DNA of 64,000 bases. Source: CBDCCT01 sp965214995. Lineage in GTDB: Bacteria; Deinococcota; Deinococci; Deinococcales; Trueperaceae. The translations under genes and the position numbers were made by a program. Below are positions 6,993 to 15,279 of the stretch, one piece after another; position 1 is the first letter of the stretch; every line of letters starts with the position of its first letter. The notes under the pieces are model-generated. The model searched no databases. It was given only the letters and a program-made list of their open reading frames with translations, and was not told the DNA's origin. The stretch spans positions 5,580,001 to 5,644,000 of the forward strand of contig CBDCCT010000002.1 of NCBI GenBank assembly GCA_965214995.1, written 5' to 3'.

Positions 6993-8642
6993 GTGAGCGC
7001 TGACGTTTCCCTAGATAATCTCCCCACCCTGAGAACGCTTACGCTGGGCCTCGAGACGGTCCATCACCTGCAAGACGGCAACGCCTACCGCGCCCTCTGC
7101 GAACGCTTTTTTGACGCGGGTTACGACTTCCCACAGTGTTTATCGGGCGTGGACATGGAGTACGGGCTGCGCACGGTTGTGAATCTGCGCCGCTTAGACG
7201 ACGGGGCCGAGGTGACGCTGTGGCTGGATGTCCCCTACGACGCGCCGCAGGTGCCTACAGTTTCGGACCTTTGGGGCGGCTTGGAGTGGCACGAGCGCGA
7301 GGCTTACGACCTGCTGGGCATCCATTTCGACGGACACCCCGATCTGCGCCGCATTCTGTTAGAAGACGACTGGACCATCCACCCGTTGCAGCGCCGTTAC
7401 GACACGGGCGGCTACCTCATCCCGGAGTGGGTGCCGAAGCCCTGGCCCGATTGGGAAGCGGAGGAGCGGGAGAAGGCGGAGAGTGAGCGCAAGGCGGCGG
7501 AGGCGGCCAAAGCCAAGGAGGCTGCAAAGGCAAAACCCACTGAGACAAAATCCGCAGAGGAGAAAGTGGGTACGGCTTTGACAGACATCCGCGCACTCAA
7601 TGCGAACTATGCGGCCAAGCTTCAGGAGCAAGGCATAATGAATCTCGAGACCTTGGCGGCGCTTGCGGACGAGCGGCTCGAGCCCCTAGCCACCGCCATA
7701 GGTCTCAAATCCCCCGCAGCCGTACAAAAGTGGCGTGACGGGGCGAGGACGCGGCTCGAGGAGGCCGGGCCTCGAAGTGAGGTAGCATCTTCTAACGGAG
7801 ACCTCGTCCAAATTCGTTCCCTAAATGCAAACTACATGGCTAAACTGCAAGACCAAAAAATCACCACGCTGTCCCAACTCGCGGCGCTCTCGGACGACGC
7901 GTTAGAGACGCTTGCCGGGGAGATGGGCCTGAAGTCTTCCAAACCTCTGCAAAAGTGGCGAGAGGAGGCTCGAGCCCTTTTACCAGCGGAGCCTGCTCCA
8001 CAAGCCGAAGCTGTTTCGGCTCCTCAAGAGGTAACGCCAAAACGTGGCGAAGACTTAAACGGAATACGGTCCTTAAACGCGACGTACGCCGCCAAGCTGC
8101 AAGCGGGCGGCGTGACCGCACTCTCTCAACTGGCGAATCTGGAAGACGAGGCGTTAGAACCTCTTGCCGCTACCCTCGGCCTCAAAACACCCAAAGCCGT
8201 TGAGAGGTGGCGGGAGGAGGCGCGGGCGTTGGTGAGTGAGAGCACCGGAACGGCTCGAGACGAAACACCCCAAAGCAAAATGCCTGAAGCTGAAACACCA
8301 TCCCCAGCGCCGGAACGTCCCAAGGTTGAGCGTAAGAAGGCGGAGGCGGCGCAACCGGAGAGGGTTCAAGAAGCGTCTACCACCGAAAAATCTACCGAGT
8401 TTTCAAAACCGCCCGAAGCTGATGTAGAAGAGCCCGTCCCCGACGATCTCACCCGCATCAAGGGCATCGGCCCCGCGTATGAGCAGAGGCTAAAGGAGGC
8501 CGGTATCGTCACCTTCTCGCAACTTGCCGCGCTTTCTGACGAACAGGTGGGAGAACTCGAGGAGCGCATGAACTTTAGAGGCCGCATCACCCGCGACGCG
8601 TGGCGTGAGCAGGCGAGGGGCTTGGCAGAGGAGACCCCATGA
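6993..8642 (+). CDS. nuoC: NuoC with a long C-terminal helix-hairpin-helix repeat extension
   Basis: Residues 1-150 are an ordinary subunit C of complex I, ending with EREAYDLLGIHFDGHPDLRR and a DDW element; the normal protein is about 150-210 residues. This one has 549. After a Lys/Ala/Glu-rich helix (155-190) come four repeats at about 196-256, 270-330, 352-413 and 484-545, separated by Pro/Glu-rich linkers. The last one reads LTRIKGIGPAYEQRLKEAGI, a canonical helix-hairpin-helix of the COG3743 kind. In the first three GIGP has become LNAN or LNAT, so nucleic-acid binding there is doubtful. The GTG start has GGTGA upstream, and the end overlaps nuoD by 4 bp. Confidence 0.92.
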   Translation: MSADVSLDNLPTLRTLTLGLETVHHLQDGNAYRALCERFFDAGYDFPQCLSGVDMEYGLRTVVNLRRLDDGAEVTLWLDVPYDAPQVPTVSDLWGGLEWHEREAYDLLGIHFDGHPDLRRILLEDDWTIHPLQRRYDTGGYLIPEWVPKPWPDWEAEEREKAESERKAAEAAKAKEAAKAKPTETKSAEEKVGTALTDIRALNANYAAKLQEQGIMNLETLAALADERLEPLATAIGLKSPAAVQKWRDGARTRLEEAGPRSEVASSNGDLVQIRSLNANYMAKLQDQKITTLSQLAALSDDALETLAGEMGLKSSKPLQKWREEARALLPAEPAPQAEAVSAPQEVTPKRGEDLNGIRSLNATYAAKLQAGGVTALSQLANLEDEALEPLAATLGLKTPKAVERWREEARALVSESTGTARDETPQSKMPEAETPSPAPERPKVERKKAEAAQPERVQEASTTEKSTEFSKPPEADVEEPVPDDLTRIKGIGPAYEQRLKEAGIVTFSQLAALSDEQVGELEERMNFRGRITRDAWREQARGLAEETP

Positions 8643-9787
8643 CCGTTCCTGCTGCGCAGATGAGCGGGCCGACGGGGCTCGAGTCCGTCCCCGGCCGCTC
8701 CGACGAGATGATTGTCAACTTAGGGCCGCAGCACCCGGCGACGCATGGCGTCCTAAAAATCGTGCTGGGCGTGGACGGCGAGCGCGTCACACGGGCGGTG
8801 CCGCACATCGGCTTTTTGCACCGCAACCATGAGAAGATTGAAGAGTCGCGCACCTACGCGCAGGTGATTCCTTATCTTGACCGGATGGACTACGTGTCGG
8901 GCTTGCAGAACGAGCTGGCGTTTTGTCTGGTGGTGGAGGAGCTTTCGGGGATTGACACGCCCATCCGCGCCCGCTTCATTCGCACCGCGATGTTCGAGCT
9001 CAATCGCATCATCTCGCACCTCGTCTGGATTGGCACCTACTTACTCGACCTGGGCGCGATTACGCCCTTTTTGTACGCGTTTCGTGACCGCGAGCGGGCG
9101 CTAGACATCATTGAGCGCACCTGCGGCGCGCGGCTCCTGCCCAATTACTTCACCTTCGGCGGCGTCCGGCGCGACATTCACCCCAACTTTTGGGAGGACG
9201 TGGTGGCGTTCGTGGATTATTTTGAAACGGTGCTGCCCGAGTACGAGGCCTTGACCGTGGAAGCCCCCGTATTTAGAGCGCGCACCGTCGGCGTAGGGGT
9301 GCTCCCCAAAGAGCTTGCCGTCAACCACGGCGTCAGCGGCCCCAACCTGCGCGCGTCGGGGATGGGATTGGATTTGCGCAAAGACCAGCCCTATGACGCA
9401 TATCCGGAACTCGAGTTCCGGGTCCTCACCCGCTCCGAGGGGGATGCGTGGGCGCGGTCACGCCTGCGTTTTGACGAGTTTTACCAAAGTATCGATCTTA
9501 TCAGGCAGTGTGCCGCTAAAGCGCCGCGGACGGGTCCGTTTGTGGGGCGGGGGCGGGTGAAGCTCGAGGCCAGAGCACAACGCTACCGCGCCGTCGAGGC
9601 GAGCCGGGGCGCTTTAGGCGTCTACCTTTACAGCGACGGCGGCGCGGGTCCCTACCGCTCGAAGCATCGCTCCCCAAGCTTTACCAATCTGCAAATCATC
9701 CCCGATTTGTTCATCGGGCAAAAATTCAGCGACGTGATTGCTATTTTAGGCTCGATTGACATCGTCTTGGGAGAGGTGGACCGCTAG
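8639..9787 (+). CDS. nuoD: NADH-quinone oxidoreductase subunit D
   Basis: The 382-residue 49-kDa-type subunit, which with NuoB forms the quinone-reduction site. The N-terminal LGPQHPATHGVLK loop carries the quinone-site histidine. HIGFLHRNHEKI, NRIISHLVWIG, the FGGVRRDI segment and the C-terminal D-x-VLGEVDR end match the family. It is a relative of the [NiFe] hydrogenase large subunit but lacks the Cys pairs, as expected for NuoD. The ATG overlaps the nuoC stop (ATGA), and the stop overlaps the nuoH GTG by 1 bp. Confidence 0.96.
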   Translation: MTVPAAQMSGPTGLESVPGRSDEMIVNLGPQHPATHGVLKIVLGVDGERVTRAVPHIGFLHRNHEKIEESRTYAQVIPYLDRMDYVSGLQNELAFCLVVEELSGIDTPIRARFIRTAMFELNRIISHLVWIGTYLLDLGAITPFLYAFRDRERALDIIERTCGARLLPNYFTFGGVRRDIHPNFWEDVVAFVDYFETVLPEYEALTVEAPVFRARTVGVGVLPKELAVNHGVSGPNLRASGMGLDLRKDQPYDAYPELEFRVLTRSEGDAWARSRLRFDEFYQSIDLIRQCAAKAPRTGPFVGRGRVKLEARAQRYRAVEASRGALGVYLYSDGGAGPYRSKHRSPSFTNLQIIPDLFIGQKFSDVIAILGSIDIVLGEVDR

Positions 9788-11043
9788 TGGCTGCGCCCGA
9801 CAACCGACCCGCGATGAAGCGCGTGCCCCTCCCCAAGGGTGGGCGCTACCGTCTGAAACGCGTTGGTTACAATCCGACTACGCCCAACGTGCTTTCCGAA
9901 GTGCTGGGTTACGGCCTTCTTTTTCTCGCGCTTATTGCCATCCTCATTCTTACTTACTCAATTCTACCCGCGCTCCTCACGCTGCGGGGCTCGCCGTTCG
10001 CCGTAGGCGGGGAATTCAACACCGCCGGGATTCTCGTCTACGGCACCCTCGCCGCGGCGCTCTCTTTCGGCGTGGTGGCGGTGGCGGCGCTTATTCTCAT
10101 TCTGGCGCTGCGCAAGTATCTGGCGCGGGTGCAAAACCGCCACGGCCCCCTGCACAACGGCCCCGGCGGCGCGTTTCAGACCGTCGCCGACGCGGTCAAA
10201 CTTTTGGTCAAGGAGGATTTTGTCCCGGCTCGAGCGGACGCCCTCGTCTTCACCCTGGCCCCCATGATGGTCTTCGTGTCGGCCTTTTTGCTCCTCGCCA
10301 TCGTGCCCTTCGCGCCTACGTGGGTGCTCGCCAACCTCAACGTCGGCCTGCTCTTCATCATCGCGGCGGGGACGCTCGGGGCCTACGGAGTTTTAGTGGC
10401 GGGCTGGAGCATCAATAATAAGTTTGGTCTTTTGGGCGGCTTGCGCGGGGCGGCGCAGCTTATCTCCTACGAAATCCCGCTGTCCATCTCGCTTTTAAGC
10501 GTGGCGGTGTGGGTGGGGAGTCTCAATCTGCTGACGATTGTCGAGTCGCAGCGGATTTGGTGGACGGCGGTGCCGCTTTTTATTTCCGCCGTGGTCTACC
10601 TCGTCGCCAGCCTCGCCGAAATCAAGATGACGCCCTTCGATTTACCTGAGGCCGAATCCGAGCTTGTGGCGGGCTTCCACACCGAATACTCGGGGATGCG
10701 CTTCGGCTTCTTTTTCGTCGCCGAGTTTGGCGAGCTGTTCCTCTTGCCCGCCATCGCCGTGGTGCTCTTTTTCGGCGGCTACTTGCAGCCCCTCGCCGGG
10801 CTGTGGGACTTCGCGGCGGTGCTGCGCGGCTGGGGCGCGGTGGGCGTTTTTCTCGCCTCGGTCTACGGGATGCTTTGGTTTTTGCTCAAAACCGCGGTGC
10901 TCGCCTGGCTCATCATGTGGGTGCGCGCCACGCTGCCCCGCTTTCGTGACGACCAGCTTATGGAGGGGTGCTGGAAGGTACTTATTCCCCTGTCGCTCTT
11001 GGGGCTGGTGGTGGCGGTGGTGCTGCGGTTGGTGTTTAAGTGA
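9787..11043 (+). CDS. nuoH: NADH-quinone oxidoreductase subunit H, N-terminally extended
   Basis: The 418-residue membrane subunit that anchors the hydrophilic arm and lines the quinone chamber. The core is recognised by LRKYLARVQNRHGPLHNGPG, ADAVKLLVKEDFVP, LISYEIPLSISLL and the acidic loop MTPFDLPEAESELVAGFHTE. About 70 residues precede the usual first helix. They hold a basic stretch (KGGRYRLKRVGY) and an extra hydrophobic helix at about 42-66, making it longer than the usual 330-350 residues. The GTG start overlaps the nuoD stop, so an internal start is unlikely but not excluded. It lies directly upstream of two non-nuo genes. Confidence 0.94.
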   Translation: MAAPDNRPAMKRVPLPKGGRYRLKRVGYNPTTPNVLSEVLGYGLLFLALIAILILTYSILPALLTLRGSPFAVGGEFNTAGILVYGTLAAALSFGVVAVAALILILALRKYLARVQNRHGPLHNGPGGAFQTVADAVKLLVKEDFVPARADALVFTLAPMMVFVSAFLLLAIVPFAPTWVLANLNVGLLFIIAAGTLGAYGVLVAGWSINNKFGLLGGLRGAAQLISYEIPLSISLLSVAVWVGSLNLLTIVESQRIWWTAVPLFISAVVYLVASLAEIKMTPFDLPEAESELVAGFHTEYSGMRFGFFFVAEFGELFLLPAIAVVLFFGGYLQPLAGLWDFAAVLRGWGAVGVFLASVYGMLWFLLKTAVLAWLIMWVRATLPRFRDDQLMEGCWKVLIPLSLLGLVVAVVLRLVFK

Positions 11044-11288
11044 CGCGTTTCAAAGCTGTTGTCGAGTTCGACCCCGCCGACCCTCGCGGCGGGTACAGCG
11101 CCTACGTCCTCAACCTGCCGGGCTGCGTGACGACGGGCGAGACGCTTCAGGAGGTGCAGCGTAACCTGCAAGAGGCGATTGAGCTTTGTTTAGAGAGCGC
11201 GGTAGAGGACAATGAGACCATCAGCCCATTGCAGTATGAGCTTCTGGAGTTGGATGTGGCGTTGCCGAGAAAAGAAGAGGTAACCTGA
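11040..11288 (+). CDS. HicB-like antitoxin-family protein inside the nuo operon
   Basis: An 82-residue protein with the HicB/UPF0150 fold. It begins RFKAVVEFDPADPRGGYSAY, continues with LPGCVTTGETLQEVQRNLQEA, and has a helix IELCLESAVEDNE, the usual order of beta strands, the PGC(x)T(x)G turn and a helix. HicB proteins normally neutralise the small RNase HicA, but no HicA-like gene (about 60 residues, GWxxxxxxGSHxxF) is present here. The GTG overlaps the nuoH stop by 4 bp, so it is translated as part of the operon. It has no obvious C-terminal DNA-binding domain. It could be a domesticated orphan with a role in nuo expression or assembly; that is speculation. Confidence 0.75.
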   Translation: MTRFKAVVEFDPADPRGGYSAYVLNLPGCVTTGETLQEVQRNLQEAIELCLESAVEDNETISPLQYELLELDVALPRKEEVT

Positions 11289-11362
11289 CTTATCGACAAG
11301 CATTGTGTAGGTGTCTTTATACAGTCGGCTTTGAAGAGACCGAGACAAAGGAGACGAAAAAG

Positions 11363-11611
11363 ATGTCACGCTCAGTTATTTTTAAAATCCAGGCGGCGCT
11401 CGAGTTCGCCACGCCCGAAGTTGAAGCGGCGCTCCACGAAACGAGCGCCACGGACGTTCGCGCGGGCCCGCATGGGCGCATCATCTTTCCAAAGGAGCTT
11501 CTGGACGATTGGCACCTCGCTGACGGCGAGACGCTGTCTGCACGGTTAGAAGATGGGAAGATAGTGCTCGAGCCCAAACCTCTCACCTCAACCAACAACA
11601 AGAATGATTGA
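11363..11611 (+). CDS. AbrB/MazE-like swapped-hairpin protein inside the nuo operon
   Basis: An 82-residue protein. The start at 11363 is preferred because AAGGAG lies 9 nt upstream; an in-frame codon at 11303 would add 20 unrelated residues. The C-terminal half shows the AbrB/SpoVT/MazE pattern GRIIFPKELLDDWHLADGET followed by LEDGKIVLEPKP, a swapped-hairpin DNA-binding fold found in antitoxins and transition-state regulators. The first 30 residues (SRSVIFKIQAALEFATPEVE) form a helical extension I do not recognise. No toxin gene follows; nuoI starts 18 bp later. With the HicB-like gene it makes an antitoxin-like pair embedded in the complex I operon. Confidence 0.72.
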   Translation: MSRSVIFKIQAALEFATPEVEAALHETSATDVRAGPHGRIIFPKELLDDWHLADGETLSARLEDGKIVLEPKPLTSTNNKND

Positions 11612-11629
11612 CGTGCTAGGAGCTTCCTT

Positions 11630-12220
11630 TTGAGCCTTCTTAAAGACGCCGCCAAAGCCCTACGCGACATCGGCAAGGGCATGGGCGTGGTGAATAGCGC
11701 CTCCGACAAGGGCAACTTTACCCAGCTTTACCCGTTTGAAATGCCCGATTTGCCCCCCGTTTCCTGCCAATCTCTAGCCCTCATTGTCGAAGACGGCGCA
11801 GACCGCTGCGTGTCGTGCTTAGCCTGCGAGAAAGTCTGCCCGAGTCAGGTCATCACCATTGAGCGCAAGCGCAACCCGGAGGGCAAGGGTTTTGTGTTGG
11901 AGCGCTTCGACATCGACCTGGTCAACTGCATGTACTGCGCCGCCTGCGTCGAGGCCTGCCCGGTGAGCGCGATTGTGACGATTCAGGATTTCGAGCTTTC
12001 GACTTACGATTTGCAGACCCTCAAGGCGGACAAGGCGTTTCTGGACGAACAGGGAGACCTGGCGCGGCAGTGGTACTCGCCCAAACTCGGCGTCGAATAT
12101 CGGGACGAGGATGGGGAAATTCGGGTGGCCCCCTTGGAGGAGCAGCCTGGGGGTGAGGCGGCGAGGCTCGAGGCGCAAGCCAAACAAGAAGCCGAACAAA
12201 AAGAAGGTGAAGGGGCGTGA
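11630..12220 (+). CDS. nuoI: NADH-quinone oxidoreductase subunit I
   Basis: A 196-residue ferredoxin-type subunit that carries clusters N6a and N6b and passes electrons towards NuoB. The two 4Fe-4S motifs are CVSCLACEKVCP and CMYCAACVEACP, each with the fourth Cys followed by Pro. The start is TTG, with TAGGAG 7 nt upstream, and the first residues include a membrane-surface helix. The C-terminus ends in a Glu/Ala/Gln-rich helix (EAKQEAEQKEGEGA) longer than in most homologues. It overlaps nuoJ by 4 bp. Confidence 0.96.
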   Translation: MSLLKDAAKALRDIGKGMGVVNSASDKGNFTQLYPFEMPDLPPVSCQSLALIVEDGADRCVSCLACEKVCPSQVITIERKRNPEGKGFVLERFDIDLVNCMYCAACVEACPVSAIVTIQDFELSTYDLQTLKADKAFLDEQGDLARQWYSPKLGVEYRDEDGEIRVAPLEEQPGGEAARLEAQAKQEAEQKEGEGA

Positions 12221-12807
12221 TTGTCGCCTTTTATATCCTCTCCGCGCTCATCGTCGGGCTCGCGGTGCTCGCGGTCACTGCAAACAACTTGGTGCGGGCG
12301 GCGCTCGCGCTGGCGTTTTCTTTCTTTTCGGTGGCGGGTATTTTTTGGCTCTTGGGTTCACCTTTTCTGGCGGTGCTGCAACTCGTCATCAACGCGGGGG
12401 CCATCCCCATCGTCACCATTTTCATCGTGATGATGACGCAGTCGCGGGTGTCGCGCTTAAGAAGCCCGCTGGCGGCGGTGTGGGCGCTTTTGGTGGCGGT
12501 GCCCTTCGCGGTGGGCGTGCTTCTTTTTTTGCCCTCTGCCACGGTGGGAACGCCGCTTGTGCCACTCGAGGTCGAACACCTCGGCGTCGAACTCCTGAGC
12601 GAACGCGGGCGCGTGGTGACGTTGAGCGACGGCGGCATCGTGACGGTACAGAGCGGGGCCATCCTCGCCTTCGAGGCTACCGCGCTGGTGCTGCTCGTGG
12701 CGCTTGTCGGGGCGATTCTGTTGGCGCGGCGCGAGGATAGGGCGGTGCGCTCGAGGTCCGTTCAACAAGACTCCAACCAACGGGAGCTTGCCGATGCTGA
12801 CGCTTAA
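12217..12807 (+). CDS. nuoJ: NADH-quinone oxidoreductase subunit J
   Basis: A 196-residue membrane subunit with five hydrophobic segments. The first two (IVAFYILSALIVGLAVLAVT and ALALAFSFFSVAGIFWLLGS) and the INAGAIPIVTIFIVMMTQ segment, in place of the usual NVGAVAVLFLFVVMML, are typical of NuoJ. The GTG start overlaps nuoI, and the last 14 bp overlap nuoK. It forms part of the proton path next to subunits A and K. Confidence 0.93.
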   Translation: MIVAFYILSALIVGLAVLAVTANNLVRAALALAFSFFSVAGIFWLLGSPFLAVLQLVINAGAIPIVTIFIVMMTQSRVSRLRSPLAAVWALLVAVPFAVGVLLFLPSATVGTPLVPLEVEHLGVELLSERGRVVTLSDGGIVTVQSGAILAFEATALVLLVALVGAILLARREDRAVRSRSVQQDSNQRELADADA

Positions 12808-13096
12808 CCACTTTCTCGCCCTCGGTGCGGTGCTCTTCTCCGTTGGGCTCTACGGCGTCCTTACCCGGCGCAACCTCATCGCCATCCTCATGTCGGTTGA
12901 AATCATGCTCAACGCGGTGCTGATTAACTTCGTCGCCGTCGCCCGCTTTACCAATAACGCGCAGGGCGACGTGTTCGCGCTCTTCGTCGTCGCCATCGCG
13001 GCGGCGGAGGTGGCGGTGGGGCTGGCGCTCTTTCTCAATGTGTTCCGGGCGAACGGGTACGCGGTGGTCGAGGCGCTGCGGGAGCTTAAAGAGTGA
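12794..13096 (+). CDS. nuoK: NADH-quinone oxidoreductase subunit K
   Basis: A 100-residue membrane subunit with three helices, the usual size. The start at 12794 is chosen because GGGAG stands before the ATG and the product begins MLTLNHFLALGAVLFSVGLY as in homologues; the open frame extends further upstream only inside nuoJ. The proton-path glutamates are present in MSVEIMLNAVLINF and in AAAEVAVGLALFL. The stop overlaps nuoL by 4 bp. Confidence 0.95.
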   Translation: MLTLNHFLALGAVLFSVGLYGVLTRRNLIAILMSVEIMLNAVLINFVAVARFTNNAQGDVFALFVVAIAAAEVAVGLALFLNVFRANGYAVVEALRELKE

Positions 13097-15279
13097 CGCC
13101 CACGGCTTACGCGTGGCTCATCCCGGCGCTGCCTGCTTTCTCGTTCGGCGTGCTTATCCTCTTTGGCTACCGTCTGGGCGGGCGGAGGAGCGCGTGGTTG
13201 AGTATTGGCTTGCTAGTCGTCTCGAGCCTCTTAGCTATCCTCTTGCTCGTACAAACTGACCGCGCCGCGCCGCGCTGGTCCGGGGCGGGATTAAGAAACG
13301 TGGAGGCGGCGGAGGTGCTGGTGGAGCGGCTCGAGCACGAACTCGCCGAGGCCGAACGGGTGGGTGTTTCTGGGGTGGGGCTCGAGCTGCACGAAAGAGT
13401 GGAGGCGGCGGAGGAAAGGGTCGCGCGTCTCCAAGCCCTCGCCCTCGTCCGCCCCGCCGCGCCCGGTTTCCCTTTCACCACCGAACGCTCCTGGCTCGCC
13501 ATCCGCGGCGAGGCGGGCTTGCCCTTCGGCTTCTTCATCGACCCCTTCGCCGCGGTGATGGTCTTCATGGTAACGCTCGTCTCGCTCCTCATCCACCTCT
13601 TCTCGCTGGAGTACATGGCCGACGAGCCGCGTTACCCCACCTTTTTCGCCTACATCAGCCTCTTCGCCTCCGCGATGCTCGGCATGGTGATGAGCAAGAA
13701 CTTGTTTCACCTGCTCCTCTTTTGGGAACTCATGGGCGTGATGAGTTATCTTCTGATTGGCTTCTTTTATAAAAAGGTCGCCGCGCAACAGGCGATGAAG
13801 AAGGCATTTTTGGTGACCAAATTAGCCGATTTGGGGCTCATGCTCGGGATTTTCTGGCTCTACCGCGCGTTTGGCACGCTTGATTTGCCGACGATTCAGG
13901 CGGCGGCACCGGGGCTCTTGGCGGGGTCGGCGGGGGTGGCGACGGGCATCGGGCTGCTGCTCTTTTTCGGCGCGGTGGGCAAGTCAGCGCAGTTCCCGCT
14001 CCACGTTTGGCTCTTGGACGCGATGGAAGGCCCCACGCCCGTCTCGGCGATGATTCACGCCGCGACGATGGTCGCCGCGGGCGTGTTCCTCATCGCGCGC
14101 CTCTATCCGGTGCTGCTGATGGGCAATGCACTGCCGGTGGTGGCCTGGGTGGGCGGCTTTACCGCGCTCTTTGCCGCACTCCTCGCCCCGGCCTTTGCGG
14201 ATATCAAAAAGATTCTCGCCTGGTCCACCGTCTCGCAGCTCGGGCTGATGTTTCTGGGTCTGGGCGCGTTCGGCTGGGTGGCGGCGGTTTTTCACCTCGT
14301 CGCGCACGCGTTTTTCAAGGCGCTCCTGTTTCTATGCTCCGGCGCGATGATTCACGGTTCAGGGACGCAAGACATTTTTGAGATGGACAGGTTGAAGAAA
14401 CACATGCCCACGACGCGCTGGACTTTTTTGATTGGCGGCCTCTCGCTCGCTGGAGTGGTGCCCTTTGCGGGGTTCTGGTCCAAAGATGAAGTGCTCTTGG
14501 CGGTGAGTCACGCTGCGGGGGCGAACGGGCTGTACCTGCCGCTCCTGCTCATGGCCTACGCCGCCTCGCTTCTGACGGCCTTTTATATTGCTCGAGCCTA
14601 CCTCATTGCCTTTGAAAAACCTGCGACGGTTTCTCCCTGGAACGAAGCCTCCTGGAATAGAGGCGCGTTCGCCGAACTCAACATGAGCGCGGACGAGGTG
14701 GAAGGTGATACAGGGCTCGAGACCCACGCCTCAGATGGAACAGCGCACGACACGCCGCACGAAGTAGGCTGGCCGATGGGCACTGCGCTGTGGGTTTTGG
14801 CGGGGAGCGCCGTCGTGATTGGCTTTGTCGGCAGTCCGCTGTTTGGTAATGCGTTGCAGACGTTTGTTTATGCGGGGGAGAGGCCGCATCTTGAGCCTCT
14901 CGAGGCGCAGTGGCCGGGTTTCCTGGTGGGCACGTTATTGGCTTTGATTGGCCTCGGCCTGGCCTGGGTTTTATACGGCTCCGAAAGGGTCACCGTCCAC
15001 GCACCTGAACCGCTCACGCGCCTTCTTCAAAAGCGTTTTTATATCGACGCCGCCTACTACCGCTTCGTCGCTGCGCCGCTTACCCGGTTGGCCGCGCCCG
15101 TCGCCTGGATAGACCGACGGCTGCTCGATGGAGCGATTGACCTGGGCGCGTGGCTCGTTGCGGTGTTCGGGGACGCGCTGCGGCGGGTGCAGACGGGGAG
15201 GCTCGAGCACTACGCCTGGACCCTCGCGGCGGGGGCGCTGGTGCTCATCTTTGCGTTGGGACTTGGGGGCATCCGGTGA
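13093..15279 (+). CDS. nuoL: NADH-quinone oxidoreductase subunit L with a coiled-coil-like insertion
   Basis: The 728-residue antiporter-like subunit at the far end of the membrane arm. Landmarks are LLFWELMGVMSYLLIGF, the HVWLLDAMEGPTPVSAMIHA loop and LAWSTVSQLGLM. The C-terminal part carries the long lateral helix region. Between the first helices and the DPFAAVMVF segment there is an unusual hydrophilic insert, about residues 66-128, with heptad-like Glu/Leu/Val content (VEAAEVLVERLEHELAEAE and ERVEAAEERVARLQALA). A second polar loop lies at about 515-555. GTG start, coupled to nuoK. Confidence 0.95.
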   Translation: MTPTAYAWLIPALPAFSFGVLILFGYRLGGRRSAWLSIGLLVVSSLLAILLLVQTDRAAPRWSGAGLRNVEAAEVLVERLEHELAEAERVGVSGVGLELHERVEAAEERVARLQALALVRPAAPGFPFTTERSWLAIRGEAGLPFGFFIDPFAAVMVFMVTLVSLLIHLFSLEYMADEPRYPTFFAYISLFASAMLGMVMSKNLFHLLLFWELMGVMSYLLIGFFYKKVAAQQAMKKAFLVTKLADLGLMLGIFWLYRAFGTLDLPTIQAAAPGLLAGSAGVATGIGLLLFFGAVGKSAQFPLHVWLLDAMEGPTPVSAMIHAATMVAAGVFLIARLYPVLLMGNALPVVAWVGGFTALFAALLAPAFADIKKILAWSTVSQLGLMFLGLGAFGWVAAVFHLVAHAFFKALLFLCSGAMIHGSGTQDIFEMDRLKKHMPTTRWTFLIGGLSLAGVVPFAGFWSKDEVLLAVSHAAGANGLYLPLLLMAYAASLLTAFYIARAYLIAFEKPATVSPWNEASWNRGAFAELNMSADEVEGDTGLETHASDGTAHDTPHEVGWPMGTALWVLAGSAVVIGFVGSPLFGNALQTFVYAGERPHLEPLEAQWPGFLVGTLLALIGLGLAWVLYGSERVTVHAPEPLTRLLQKRFYIDAAYYRFVAAPLTRLAAPVAWIDRRLLDGAIDLGAWLVAVFGDALRRVQTGRLEHYAWTLAAGALVLIFALGLGGIR

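Noticed and set aside
11303..11362. Upstream start of the AbrB-like gene
   Set aside because: The added residues (CRCLYTVGFEETETKETKK) are unlike the family and AAGGAG is placed for the ATG at 11363.
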